Positions 32,839 through 42,500 of a stretch of 64,000 bases of DNA are shown one piece after another. The position numbers and the translations under genes were made by a program. The first letter of the stretch is position 1; the number at the start of each line of letters is the position of its first letter. The notes under the pieces are model-generated. The model was given only the letters and a program-made list of their open reading frames with translations, did not search any database and was not told the DNA's origin. Source of the stretch: Magnetococcales bacterium (GTDB lineage Bacteria > Pseudomonadota > Magnetococcia > Magnetococcales > UBA8363); the NCBI GenBank assembly GCA_015232865.1, contig JADFYU010000004.1, positions 62,001-126,000 on the forward strand. The letters are read 5' to 3'.

Positions 32839-34509
32839 TCAAGGTTGCTTTGGCCCGTTATTGTCGACCGTCGATCGAGTAACGAAAGCCTCTCTGTTGA
32901 AGGTGGCGATAAAGTCTGTTTTGGCCTTTTCCGCCGATTTGTTATCGGTAAAATGGCCGAGTTGAACCAGATACCAGGGAGGCTTACTCTCTTCCTGGCG
33001 AGAGCGGACAAAAAATCCGTTGGCTTTTTTCAGCAGTTCATCCCGCAGAGAGAGCGCTCTATCCTCCTGGCGAAATGCGGCGACCTGCACCGTCCACCGC
33101 TCTGTTGCGACCGACTCCTGGGGAAACAGGGTGTTTTGCTGGTCGGGTTGTAGGGCCACATCGTCATGGATCATGGGCTGGGGCACCCGCTGAGAAAGAG
33201 TGGCAACCAACTGGAACCCCTCCCCTTCCGGGGTCAATCGTCCAATCACCTTCAACAACTCAAAAAGAGCCAGATTGACTGAAAACTGGCTTTTGATCTG
33301 CTCGGTTTGGGTAGAAAACAGTTCGTTCTGGGCATCAAGCAGATCCAGAGAGGTACGGGAACCGACCAGATATTCCTGATCAATACCCTCCCGTGCCTCC
33401 TGAGCGGCAATGACAGCGGTTTTAAGTGCCTCATTGCTGGCCCTGGCGCCGGTATATTTGGAGAGCACCTGCTTTAGCTCACGTACCGCCTGCTCACGCA
33501 ACAGATCGACACTGGCCTGAACAACGTCCCGCTCCAGTTTGGCCTGCTGGGTCTGAGCCGTCGTCAAGCCACCCGAATAGAGAGGCAGGGAGGCGGAGAG
33601 AGAAAGGGAAAGGCCATCCGAAGGACCGACGACCGATGAAGAGGCCGGGTCCCAGGTCCGGGTGCCACTGGAACTGAGAGAGACGGTCGGATAGTGTCCG
33701 GCACTTTTAACATCAATCGCCTGCTCCTGGGCTTGCAACCGATAGTGGGCGGCCTGAAGATCGGGCCGACTCAAGACCATCGGCAGGAGAGTCTCCAAGG
33801 TCGCATCGGAAAGGGGGGTGCTGACCAGAGGAATCGTCAACCCAGCGGGAAAAGGCATACCGGAAATTTCTTGAAACTGTGCCTGATAGATGGACAACTG
33901 TTCTTCTGATTGGATCAGGCTGGCTTGAGCTGTGGCCACCCGTGAAACAGCCTGGCTGACATCGGTCTTGGTCACCTCCCCCACTGAATACCGCGCTCGG
34001 GTCGCCTCCAGATGGCTCATTGTCACCTGGAGGTTGTTTTTTCCAAGCCGGACCACCTCCTGGGCTTCCAGAAGTGACGTGGTGACGGATATCAGGGAAA
34101 AATAGACCTCTTGACGAACCGATTCAAGATCCTGCTCCAGAGCCTTTACCTGGGGATCAACCCGATCCATTTCCCGGAGAGCCGCCAGATTAAAAATGGG
34201 CTGACTCAATTCCAAGGAGAGCGCGGTGGGATCATAGTGGCTGCGACCACCATCCCAGCGGGTATCGGTATACGAGGAGGACCAATCCAAGGAGATGGTC
34301 GGCAAGATGGCCGACCGAGCCTGAGTATAGAGGGTCAAAGCCGAACGCAAACGAGATTCGGCCTGCTTGATCTGGTTGTTGGAGGCCAAAGCCTCTTGAA
34401 CCGACTGATAAAACGGGCTCAGCGGTTTTTGCCCGTCGGCCTTCGCGTGAGAAGAAAAAAGAATCAGGGCGGAAAGAGTGGTAATTTTGAGAAAGGAGCG
34501 ATAGGGCAT
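32839..34509 (-). CDS. TolC family outer-membrane protein with C-terminal SPOR domain
   Basis: An outer-membrane efflux/type I secretion channel with a signal peptide (ITTLSALILFSSHAKA). Residues of about 30-420 show the duplicated TolC helical/beta pattern, including SLELSQPIFNLA, RYSVGEVTKTDVSQAVSRVATAQA, SRPDLQAAHYRLQAQEQAI, SLSASLPLYSGG and YLVGSRTSLDLLDAQNELF. After a linker of about 40 residues a SPOR peptidoglycan-binding domain follows (WTVQVAAFRQEDRALSLRDELL...WYLVQLGHFTDNKSAEKAK). The fusion could anchor the channel to septal or denuded peptidoglycan. ATG 34509 is preferred over TTG 34518. No adaptor or ATPase genes adjoin it. Confidence 0.92.
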   Translation of the reverse strand: MPYRSFLKITTLSALILFSSHAKADGQKPLSPFYQSVQEALASNNQIKQAESRLRSALTLYTQARSAILPTISLDWSSSYTDTRWDGGRSHYDPTALSLELSQPIFNLAALREMDRVDPQVKALEQDLESVRQEVYFSLISVTTSLLEAQEVVRLGKNNLQVTMSHLEATRARYSVGEVTKTDVSQAVSRVATAQASLIQSEEQLSIYQAQFQEISGMPFPAGLTIPLVSTPLSDATLETLLPMVLSRPDLQAAHYRLQAQEQAIDVKSAGHYPTVSLSSSGTRTWDPASSSVVGPSDGLSLSLSASLPLYSGGLTTAQTQQAKLERDVVQASVDLLREQAVRELKQVLSKYTGARASNEALKTAVIAAQEAREGIDQEYLVGSRTSLDLLDAQNELFSTQTEQIKSQFSVNLALFELLKVIGRLTPEGEGFQLVATLSQRVPQPMIHDDVALQPDQQNTLFPQESVATERWTVQVAAFRQEDRALSLRDELLKKANGFFVRSRQEESKPPWYLVQLGHFTDNKSAEKAKTDFIATFNREAFVTRSTVDNNGPKQP

Positions 34510-34889
34510 GACGATCAACCAGTTTTGGAAAAAATGGGTTTTAACAGTACGATCAACCTATCACATCGGTTTGAAAAAAGGAATTGTTCTCACCAATGGA
34601 ATGCGACGAATACCCAAAAGGCCGACTGTGATCCTTGATTCCCGGGGTTTCGTATCAGGAGTCAAGTTACTCTTCACGACCTAAGGAAACAAATTTCCCT
34701 GGATGATCAACCGATACGGGGAGAGACTCTCTGGCAGAGACAGTACATGGCGTCGTCCTTTCCGTTGATTGTTTTGTGATCATCCAATCATGCCGGAAAG
34801 GACTGCGAACGCTTTGATGACAAGTCGTGAAAACGGTTAAAAAAAACAGATCGTTTCCAGATTTTTGCAAGGACTTCTATTCTATTTTA
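34510..34889. other. Intergenic region without recognised features
   Basis: About 380 bp upstream of the TolC-like gene. Short frames exist but lack protein-like composition or ribosome sites. I see no palindrome, repeat or RNA gene here with confidence. It should contain the promoter of the TolC-like gene. Confidence 0.4.
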
Positions 34890-35039
34890 CTATCGACCAC
34901 GACCACCGCTTGGTTTTCCTGTAGCCGGTCTCTTTGGGCTAGGGGCTGCTGGCTTTTGTGGAGCCGCAGCCGGTTTACCGGTTGAAGTCGGGACATTTTT
35001 TTTAACGGGGGCAGCAGCTGTTTTTTTTTGAACGGCCAT
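34890..35039 (-). CDS. Small Ala/Pro/Lys-rich protein
   Basis: A 49-residue basic, low-complexity product (MAVQKKTAAAPVKKN, then Ala-Pro-Lys repeats, ending GKPSGGRGR). GGGAG lies about 10 bases before the ATG at 35039. An upstream TTG or ATG would add 15 residues that look non-coding. Such short Lys/Ala/Pro-rich proteins resemble histone-H1-like or nucleic-acid-binding tails, but no family is recognised. It lies next to transposon remnants. It may be real, given the good ribosome site. Confidence 0.45.
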   Translation of the reverse strand: MAVQKKTAAAPVKKNVPTSTGKPAAAPQKPAAPSPKRPATGKPSGGRGR

Positions 35040-35204
35040 ATTTTTTAACTCCCAAAAAAAGAATCCATGTGTAAAGGTGTACAAAATTTTTCACCTCCAT
35101 GTGAGCAATCAACATCCCCATGAAAGCTGGGGGGATTATCCTCCCTCTATTGTGGAAGTCAATACAAATAACTCACCGAAAAAAAATATTTTTTACCGTT
35201 GAAG

Positions 35205-35247
35205 CTAGATGCGGCAATTGAAAGTGCGTAAGCGGTGCAACATATGG
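35205..35247 (+). repeat. MITE end fused to IS66 tnpB remnant
   Basis: CTAGATGCGGCAATTG followed by AAAGTGCGTAAGCGGTGCAACATAT is nearly identical to the left 45 bases of the element at 51373. The rest of the element is missing. It supplies the last codons and the stop of the truncated tnpB frame on the opposite strand. Confidence 0.7.
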
Positions 35248-35387
35248 AAAACGAACAGACGTGACGAGAAAGGATCTTCGCCCAACTCCGCTGCAACCAA
35301 CTGCGACAGCGTGTTGATCCCTTTGCGAAAATCCACCGGTTGCAGACACAGATAAACATCGGTCAGCTCTGTTGATGGGCGCATCAT
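35205..35387 (-). pseudogene. tnpB: IS66 family TnpB, truncated
   Basis: The first 45 or so residues (MMRPSTELTDVYLCLQPVDF, then RKGINTLSQLVAAELGEDPF ending SSRLFVF) match the N-terminus of IS66 TnpB (Orf2). The frame then runs into a MITE-family end and stops after 60 residues, about half the normal length, with the stop codon supplied by the repeat. Its ATG overlaps the tnpA stop by 4 bases, as in intact IS66 elements. The IS66 transposase gene tnpC is absent, so the element is dead. Confidence 0.8.
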
Positions 35388-35737
35388 GACAACGCGACCA
35401 CGACAGACAGCAGCTCTCGCAATCCGGCTGCGTCCAGCCCGCCGGCTATCTGCACTTCAACGCCATTCGGGCAGATCACCCGTACCGGCCCTGACCGTGA
35501 TGTCGGCATGGAAACGGGGACCTTCTGAAACACAGGTACAGAAGGCGCGACAGGTTCCGGCTCATTCCAGACACCAAGCCGAACAAGCCGATGCCGCATC
35601 TTTTCAAATGTGCTGTAGTTCAGACCATGCGCCTTGGCATACCTTCGACGACTCATGCCGGAGGTAGTGCTCTCTTTCAAGTGTTGCAGCCAGCCGCGTT
35701 GCAGATCCGTCAGATCCTTGACCCGCTTCTTCTCCAT
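35384..35737 (-). mobile_element. tnpA: IS66 family accessory protein TnpA
   Basis: A 117-residue IS66 accessory protein (Orf1). The N-terminal helix-turn-helix region contains SRRRYAKAHGLNYSTFEKMRHR and the C-terminal part has RVICPNGVEVQIAGG followed by ELLSVVVAL, as in the family. ATG 35737 has GGAGG 6 bases upstream and is preferred to the longer frame from 35782. It appears intact but lies next to a truncated tnpB and no tnpC. Confidence 0.82.
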
Positions 35738-35824
35738 CCTGTCCTCCTCCATATAGGGATTACAGACAGTAGGATGCCACATGCCTCAACAAAATTGTGC
35801 CCTGGGGTGAAAACCGCGCTTACG

Positions 35825-35998
35825 ATGAATCAGGTGGAAATATGGTTCAGCATCTTGTTTCGTCGACTCTTGAAAAGAGGAAGTTTTGTATCAGAGACAG
35901 ACCTTCGGCAAAGGGTGTTGAATTTTATTGACTATTTCAATACAACGTTGGCAAAACCCTTCAAATGGACCTACGAAGGGCGTCCTCTGGTAGCTTAA
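35825..35998 (+). pseudogene. IS630 family transposase, 3' remnant
   Basis: The frame MNQVEIWFSILFRRLLKRGS, then TDLRQRVLNFIDYFNTTLAK and PFKWTYEGRP, corresponds to the last 57 or so residues of IS630-type transposases (the conserved LNQVExWFSxLxRR region to the C-terminus). Everything upstream of NQVE, including two of the three catalytic acidic residues, is missing. It is opposite in strand to the IS66 pieces. Confidence 0.78.
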
Positions 35999-36054
35999 TC
36001 GGAGCGTTAATCATGCCGGGCTGTACTAGTCTTGCCAGTGTTGACACTGTGAAT

Positions 36055-36090
36055 ACAAAACCTGGATTTGGCCACCCGGCCAAATCCAGG
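36055..36090 (-). terminator. Rho-independent terminator of the signalling operon
   Basis: A perfect 13-bp inverted repeat (CCTGGATTTGGCC at 36061-36073, complement at 36078-36090, 4-base loop). On the minus strand it is followed by TTTTGT. It lies 46 bases past the end of the minus-strand hybrid kinase gene at 36137, where transcription of the four-gene operon should stop. Single arms related to this stem occur near 6388 and 59031. Confidence 0.75.
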
Positions 36091-36136
36091 TTGCTTGCAC
36101 CCTTTTATCTCCCCCTGAAAACCACCAGACCCTGGT

Positions 36137-38155
36137 TCACAGACAACGGTGAAGGATTGTATCGATCAACCGTTTTTTTCTGACCGGCTTGGCCAGGTGG
36201 TCGTCGCATCCGGCCTGCTTGATTTTTTTTATCTCTTCCAGCATGGCATGGGCAGTCAGGGCGATGATCGGTGTGGCCTTGATCTGATTTTTTCTCTCCC
36301 ATTCTCGCATCTGGCGAGTCGCTTCGTAACCATCCAACAATGGCATCTGGATATCCATCAGTACCAGATCAAAACGGGCTTGTTTAAATTTCTCAATGGC
36401 ATCCAGGCCATTTTCCGCCATAGCCATCCGAATCGGCAGATCCTCCAGGTAGGATTCAACAACCATCCGATTTTCTTCGATATCATCCACCAGCAAGATA
36501 TTCAGCCCGGTCTTGGGGATATCCAAAACAGTCAAGTTGGCCCGAGCAGCCTCTGTGGCAGAAAGAGAGGGAGAGGAGACATTTTCTGTGGCCTGAGGTA
36601 ACGACACGGTAAAAGAGAATGTACTGCCCACCCCCGGTTCGCTGGTCAAAGAGATTGTTCCACCCATCAAATCGACCAATCGAGAACAGATCGAAAGCCC
36701 CAGACCGCTCCCTCCATGGGTGCGCGTCGTGCTGGATTCACTTTGGGTAAAGGGAAGAAAAATGGTGGATTGAATCTCCGCTCGCATACCAATGCCGGTG
36801 TCGGTCACCTCAAAAAAGAGGTCCGCATCCGGCCCACGGCTTACTTTGACCAAAACAGTGCCTGTTTCAGTAAATTTAACGGCGTTGCCAACCAGATTCA
36901 GAAGCACCTGGCGCAGACGAGTAGGGTCTCCCAACACCCATTGGGGGACATTCGGACCGATCTGCTCTTCCAGACTGATTGCTTTTTTCTGGGCATGATA
37001 AGCGAAAAGATTGGTAACTTCCGAAACAACACGCCATACGTCAAAGACCGTTTTCTCCAACATCAACCGTCCCGCCTCAATTTTGGAGAGATCGAGAATG
37101 TCATTGATCAGGGTCAGCAACGTCTCACCGGAGCGGTTGAGCGTGGCGACATAACCGGCTTGGGTTTCGCTGAGGGCGCTATCTTGAAGCAACTCACTCA
37201 TGCCGAGAATGACATTCATCGGCGTGCGAATTTCATGAGACATGGTGGCCAAAAACGCACTTTTTGACTGATTGGCCGACTCTGCCCTCTTTTTTTCTTC
37301 GATCAACGCATTTTCCAACAACTTCCGTTCGGTGACGTCACGCAGAATCGCCGAATAATATCGGATGCCGGAAACCTTCCAGGTAGAGAGAGAGGCTTCC
37401 AGGGGAAATTCCTCGCCATTTTTTCTCAACCCGGTCAATTCCAGTACCTGCCCCTGACTGGACAACCCACCACTGACCAGGGATCTCTCCAACCCTTTCC
37501 GTTGAGCGGCTTGGAATCGAGACGGCATGATCAGTTGGGCGTTTTTACCTCGGATCTCCGATTCAGTATAACCAAAAATGGATTCTGCCCCCCGATTCCA
37601 GACATTGATCTGTCCCAACTCATCGATGCAGATGATACCATCTTGCGCGGATCGGGTAATGGAGCGAAATTTGTTTTCAGCCAACTCCCGATTACTGATT
37701 TCCAATTTCAATTGCTCATTTTTTTTCTGCATCGAATTGGCGAGCGCTTCCAGGGCATACCGCTGCTGGTACAGATCGACAAAAATCTGAACTTTAGCAC
37801 GCAACACCTGATCGTTGATGGGTTTTTTGATATAGTCCACCGCTCCCAGGTCATAGGCTTTCAAGACATTGGACTCGTCTGTATAGGCCGCCGTGACAAA
37901 GATGATCGGAATATTTCTGGTTTGAGAGTTGCCACGCATGAGTTCGGCCACCTCATAACCGCTCATTCCGGGCATATTGACATCAAGCAGAACAACCGCC
38001 AGATCGTGTTCCAAGGTCATGATCAACGCCTCTTGACCAGAGCCGGCATCCAAAAGCTCCAACTCCATATCGGCTAAAACGACATGGAGGGCCAACAGAT
38101 TGCTCGGCAGGTCATCGACCACGAGAACTTTTGTCTTTTTATCTGGTTTTTCCAT
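36137..38155 (-). CDS. REC-PAS-histidine kinase-REC hybrid sensor
   Basis: A cytoplasmic hybrid kinase of 672 residues with no membrane segment. An N-terminal receiver (about 8-125: KVLVVDDLPSNL, phosphorylatable Asp in VVLLDVNMPGMSG, KKP) leads, followed by a short coiled coil, a PAS domain (about 165-280: SITRSAQDGIICIDELG, ESIFGYTESEIRG), HisKA (ATMSHEIRTPMNVILGMSE, the His to be phosphorylated), HATPase (NLVGNAVKFTETG, DTGIGM, GGSGLGLSIC) and a C-terminal receiver (ILLVDDIEENR, VLMDIQMPLLDGYEA, LTAHAM, KP). Leading with a receiver suggests it is driven by another kinase, most simply the large sensor kinase in the same operon. It starts 3 bp after the cheB-like stop. Confidence 0.92.
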   Translation of the reverse strand: MEKPDKKTKVLVVDDLPSNLLALHVVLADMELELLDAGSGQEALIMTLEHDLAVVLLDVNMPGMSGYEVAELMRGNSQTRNIPIIFVTAAYTDESNVLKAYDLGAVDYIKKPINDQVLRAKVQIFVDLYQQRYALEALANSMQKKNEQLKLEISNRELAENKFRSITRSAQDGIICIDELGQINVWNRGAESIFGYTESEIRGKNAQLIMPSRFQAAQRKGLERSLVSGGLSSQGQVLELTGLRKNGEEFPLEASLSTWKVSGIRYYSAILRDVTERKLLENALIEEKKRAESANQSKSAFLATMSHEIRTPMNVILGMSELLQDSALSETQAGYVATLNRSGETLLTLINDILDLSKIEAGRLMLEKTVFDVWRVVSEVTNLFAYHAQKKAISLEEQIGPNVPQWVLGDPTRLRQVLLNLVGNAVKFTETGTVLVKVSRGPDADLFFEVTDTGIGMRAEIQSTIFLPFTQSESSTTRTHGGSGLGLSICSRLVDLMGGTISLTSEPGVGSTFSFTVSLPQATENVSSPSLSATEAARANLTVLDIPKTGLNILLVDDIEENRMVVESYLEDLPIRMAMAENGLDAIEKFKQARFDLVLMDIQMPLLDGYEATRQMREWERKNQIKATPIIALTAHAMLEEIKKIKQAGCDDHLAKPVRKKRLIDTILHRCL

Positions 38156-38158
38156 AAG

Positions 38159-38725
38159 TCAGTCCACCAATGTCTGCAAAAAACCGGCAATCTCAACTAG
38201 AGGAATGACATGCATTGCCGCGTCCAGTTCAATGGCCGCCAGAGGCATGAAAGGGGCCTCGGCGGTTTTTGGATCTTGAACAATCGTCATCCCCCCCTGT
38301 TGTCGAATGCGTTTCAGTCCCAACGCCCCATCTGCGTTGGCTCCGGTCAGAAGAACTCCCACCGTTGCGTCGGAAAAAGCATCGACCGCACTTTCGAACA
38401 ACACATCAATGCTTGGCCGAGCATGATTGACTTTTTTATCCACGGACAAGGAGAGGGTGGCATCCTTTTCCAGCAACAGATGATAATTGGGCGGTGACAC
38501 CAACACTTCGCCAGCCTGTATGGTTTTTTTCTCCATGGCCTCATACACCCGAATCCGGCTGACTCGATTCAAATGGGTCACCAGATAGTTCTGCGGATCA
38601 GAGGCCATATGTTGAATCATCAGAATGGGCAGCGGAAACGAAGGAAGCAACCGAACCAGAATCTCTTCCAGAGCTTTCAATCCCCCGGCGGAGCAACCGA
38701 TGACAACAACCCGATAAGCACTCAT
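38159..38725 (-). CDS. CheB-type methylesterase, stand-alone catalytic domain
   Basis: A 188-residue protein that is only the CheB esterase domain; the usual N-terminal receiver is missing. The catalytic triad is present: Ser in VIGCSAGG, His in MIQHMASDP and Asp in LLTGANADGA. CheB removes methyl groups from chemoreceptor glutamates. Its start overlaps the cheR-like stop by 4 bp. With no receptor (MCP), CheA or CheW in the operon, it and CheR may act on the neighbouring sensor kinase or on remote receptors. Confidence 0.9.
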   Translation of the reverse strand: MSAYRVVVIGCSAGGLKALEEILVRLLPSFPLPILMIQHMASDPQNYLVTHLNRVSRIRVYEAMEKKTIQAGEVLVSPPNYHLLLEKDATLSLSVDKKVNHARPSIDVLFESAVDAFSDATVGVLLTGANADGALGLKRIRQQGGMTIVQDPKTAEAPFMPLAAIELDAAMHVIPLVEIAGFLQTLVD

Positions 38726-39564
38726 TTTTCCAGTTGTTCTTTTCGCAACTTTCTAAAGACCATCTCTTTTTCCTGTACCGGCCTGAAAGCGCGGGCAACC
38801 GGACTCAAGTGCAGGGACTCCTTCTGACCCAGACAGAGAAAGCCGTCCCGTTCCAAGCTGTCATGGAGCAGTGTCAATACCCGATCCTGAAGTGTTCGGT
38901 TGAAGTAGATCAATACATTACGACAAAGAATCAGGTTGGCTTGGATGAACACCCCGTCGGTCGCCAGGTTATGTCGGGAAAAGGTGATATTTTTTTTAAG
39001 TTCATCGTCCATTTTGGCCAAATTATATCTGGCGACATAATAATCGGAGAAGGTTCCACGACCACCGGATTTTTGGTAGTTACCGGTATAATCCCGCATA
39101 TAATCCAGAGAAAAAATGCCGTCCTGCGCCTTGCGTAGCGATTCATGACTCAAATCGGTGGCAAAAATCTGACAACGATCGTAAATCCCCTCCTCCTTGA
39201 GAAGAATAGCCAGAGAATAGACCTCCTCTCCCGTGGCACAACCCGCATGCCAGATATTGATGAACGGGTAGGATTGAAGAATGGGAATGATCTGTTGGCG
39301 GAGCACCTTGAACAGATTGGGATCGCGAAACATTTCGGTAACCGGAACCGATATGCCGTTGATGAGGGACTCTTGAAACGCTAGATCTCGCATCATTCTC
39401 GGAATAATTTCAGAAAGATGTGTCAACCGGTTGTTTTCGGCAAAATTGATCAGACGACGTTTCAGGGATGCTTGGGAATATTGACGAAAATCGTACCCAT
39501 AACGTCGGTACAACCCTTCCACCAACAGGTCTATTTCAATATCTTGAATTGAGGAGTCGTCCAT
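38722..39564 (-). CDS. CheR-type protein-glutamate methyltransferase
   Basis: A SAM-dependent methyltransferase of 280 residues. The N-terminal helical domain (RYGYDFRQYSQASLKRRL) is followed by NGISVPVTEMFRDPNLFKVL and the SAM site NIWHAGCATGEEVYSLAILL, then LILCRNVLIYFNRTLQ. These are the standard CheR motifs. It methylates glutamates on chemoreceptors or similar coiled-coil sensors. It starts 15 bp after the large sensor kinase stop, with AGGCGG before the ATG, and overlaps the cheB-like gene. Confidence 0.93.
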   Translation of the reverse strand: MDDSSIQDIEIDLLVEGLYRRYGYDFRQYSQASLKRRLINFAENNRLTHLSEIIPRMMRDLAFQESLINGISVPVTEMFRDPNLFKVLRQQIIPILQSYPFINIWHAGCATGEEVYSLAILLKEEGIYDRCQIFATDLSHESLRKAQDGIFSLDYMRDYTGNYQKSGGRGTFSDYYVARYNLAKMDDELKKNITFSRHNLATDGVFIQANLILCRNVLIYFNRTLQDRVLTLLHDSLERDGFLCLGQKESLHLSPVARAFRPVQEKEMVFRKLRKEQLEK

Positions 39565-39579
39565 TGTCCGCCTGTCATT

Positions 39580-42500
39580 CTAATAGAGCCAGACCCGCAT
39601 CATGGAGAGCAGGCGGTCGGTGTCGATGGGTTTGGGCAGATAATCGTTGGCTCCCGCTGCCAGACATCTTTCCCGGTCTTCCAGCATGGCTTTGGCGGTA
39701 ACGGCGATGATGGGCAACTTTTGCATGGACCTGGTTTTACGGATCTCCTGCATGGTTTGATAGCCATCCATTTCCGGCATCATGATATCCATCAGCACCA
39801 GTTGAATATCGCTGTTATCCGCCAATATCTCCAGCGCCTTTTGCCCGGAAGCGGATATCATCACCTTGAGGCCGTTAAGCTCCAGGGTTCGCGACAGCGC
39901 GAACGTATTGCGAACGTCATCGTCCACCAACAGCACCTTTTTGTTGAGCAAGGTCTGCTCGGGATCATGGACCTGACGAAGCATTTGTCGTTGGGATTCC
40001 GGCAACTTTTCCTCGACGCTGTGGAGAAAAAGAACCACCTCATCCAACAATCGATCCGCAGATTTGGCTCCTTTGATAACAATACTATCGGTATAGTGTT
40101 GCAAATGTTGATATTCGTCCCGACTCAAATCCCGGCCAGAGTAGACCACGACCGGCGGTTTGTGCACCTCGGGCAGATCATGAAGACGATCCAACAACTC
40201 AAAACCGGTCATGTCAGGCAGACCAAGATCCAAAATCATACAGTCAAAATGACGATCTTTGAGCAGGGTTGACGCCTCTTCTCCCGTGGCCGTCGTTGTG
40301 ATGTTGATGGTGTCGTTGTCGAGAAGGCTTATGATCGCCTTTTGTGCGGCCAGATTGTCCTCTACGACCAACAGTTCCCGAATCTTGCTCGTGTGAAAGT
40401 ATTGTATGCGATCCAAAGCCATTTCCAACTGGGATGAGCTGACCGGTTTTCGCAGAAAACCGATGGCCCCTTTTTGCATCTCATCGGCCAGATGTTCCTG
40501 ACCGGAAACGATATGTACCGGAATATGGCGTGTCTCCGAATTTTGTTTGAGACAGTCCAAGACACTCCAGCCATCCAGATCCGGCAAGCCCAGATCGAGT
40601 ATGATGCCGATCGGTTGATGCTGCATGGCCAGTGATAGGCCGGTCCGACCATCGGTAGCCACGACGCACTTGAAGCCTTTCTCGTGGAACAGCAGGCAGA
40701 TTGTCCGGGCAAAATTTTGATCATCCTCAATGATCAGGATTGAAGGATCTCTGGGCAAAAGACTTTTTCGATCATCCGCTACCAAGGGAACAATCTCAGG
40801 GGAGGCTGGAGTTGGCAATGGGGAAGCCGCCAGGACTTTGTTCAGTATTTCCGGATTTTTTTCGAGCCGGGTGCCCTGGGCTGGTAAAAATAAAGCAAAG
40901 GTACTCCCTTTCCCCTCCTGGCTGTGGACAGCGATGCTCCCACCCAGCGCCTTTGCCAGCTCAAGAGAGATGGAAAGCCCCAGACCGGTTCCTCCAAAAT
41001 GACGATTGGTGGTCCCGTCGCCCTGTTGGAATGCTTCAAAAATAATCTGGATTTTATCCTCTGGAATGCCAATTCCCGTATCCGTAACCAAAACCGCCAA
41101 CCCCTCTTTCGGAAAGTTTGCCGGCGGTGGTGGCAGAGAGGCCGGGTCTGGTCGTTGAAAATGGATGGAGACGCTCCCTTCCTGGCAAAATTTGATGGCG
41201 TTGGCCAACAGATTTTTGAGAATCTGACCGCACCGCTCCCAATCGGTATAAAAATGATCGGGCAATTCAGGCTCGATGGAGACTTCAAACTCAAGTCCTT
41301 TTGTCTCAGCCATGGGACGAACCTGTTCGACCAGAACATGAGAAAATTCCGTCAGATTCATGGTCTCCAAATGGAGTTCCATCCGCCCCGCCTCAATTTT
41401 GGCCAGATCAAGAATGTCGTTGATCAACCGCAACAGATCCTCTCCGCTGGCGTGAATGATACGGGCCGCCTCGATCTGACCGGGTTGAAGATTGCCCTCT
41501 CGATTTTGCGAGAAGGATTTAGCCAGGATCAGAAGACTATTCAGCGGAGTTCTTAGTTCGTGGGACATGTTGGCCAAAAATTCTGATTTGTATCGGCTGG
41601 CCTGCTCCAACTCCAAAGCCTTCTGCTGCAACACCTGGTTGGCTTGCTCCCGTGCAGACTGTTCATCCATTAAACGCTGGGTTTTTTCCTGCAAATTGCG
41701 GTTGGCGGCAGACAGATTATCCTGCTGAATGCGCAACTCCTCCTCCGACGCCTGTAGGGAGTCGGTCTGTTTTTTCATCACCTCGTTGGCTTGACGAAGT
41801 TCCTCCTGTTGGGCAGACAACTTTTCCGCCTGAGCCTGAGTCTGTTTGAGCAACTCCTGGGCTCGATAACTACGACGCAGATTTTCCATGATCAAGGAGA
41901 TGGATTGTGACGACTCCTTCAAAACCGCCAACTGAGCCGACGAAAAAGATTGAAAGGCGGCTATCTCCATGACACACAACACCTGCTCATGAGAAAGAAT
42001 CGGAAAGGCGTAGATGCTCAGGGGTTTACCCTCACCAAGCCCGGAGCTGATGAGAACGTAATCATCGGGAACGTTGTTCAACCTGATTGGCCGTTTTTCA
42101 CGAACACACTGGCCAATCAGCCCCTCTCCTGGAGCAAAAGAGGTGCGGAGGTTTTTTCGATGTTCATAGCCATAGGAGGCCTGCAGCTCATAGCGCCCGG
42201 ATTGCTCATCGAGCAGATAGACCACTCCATGCCCACCTTGCAAAAGAGGGGTCAGATAACGAATGAGCGATTCAGCCAGATCAGGCAGATTCTCGGCCCG
42301 TTGCAGATGGGTCATCAAGTCCGTACTGCTGGATTGGACCCAGATCGACTCTTCAGTCTGGCTCGCCATCTGATCAAAAACCCGCGCGAGTTGTCCGAAC
42401 TCATCCGTACCTTGAAAACCCACACGGGAAGACAAGTCGCCGGCGGCTATCTTGCCGGCGACCGAACTCAGGCGTCTGATGGGATAGACGATGCTGCGCG

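Noticed and set aside
34667..34870. 68-codon open frame in the gap upstream of the TolC-like gene
   Set aside because: No ribosome site, atypical composition and no family.
35591..35824. Upstream part of the IS630-like frame
   Set aside because: It is the reverse strand of IS66 tnpA; similarity to IS630 starts only at the NQVE residues near 35828.
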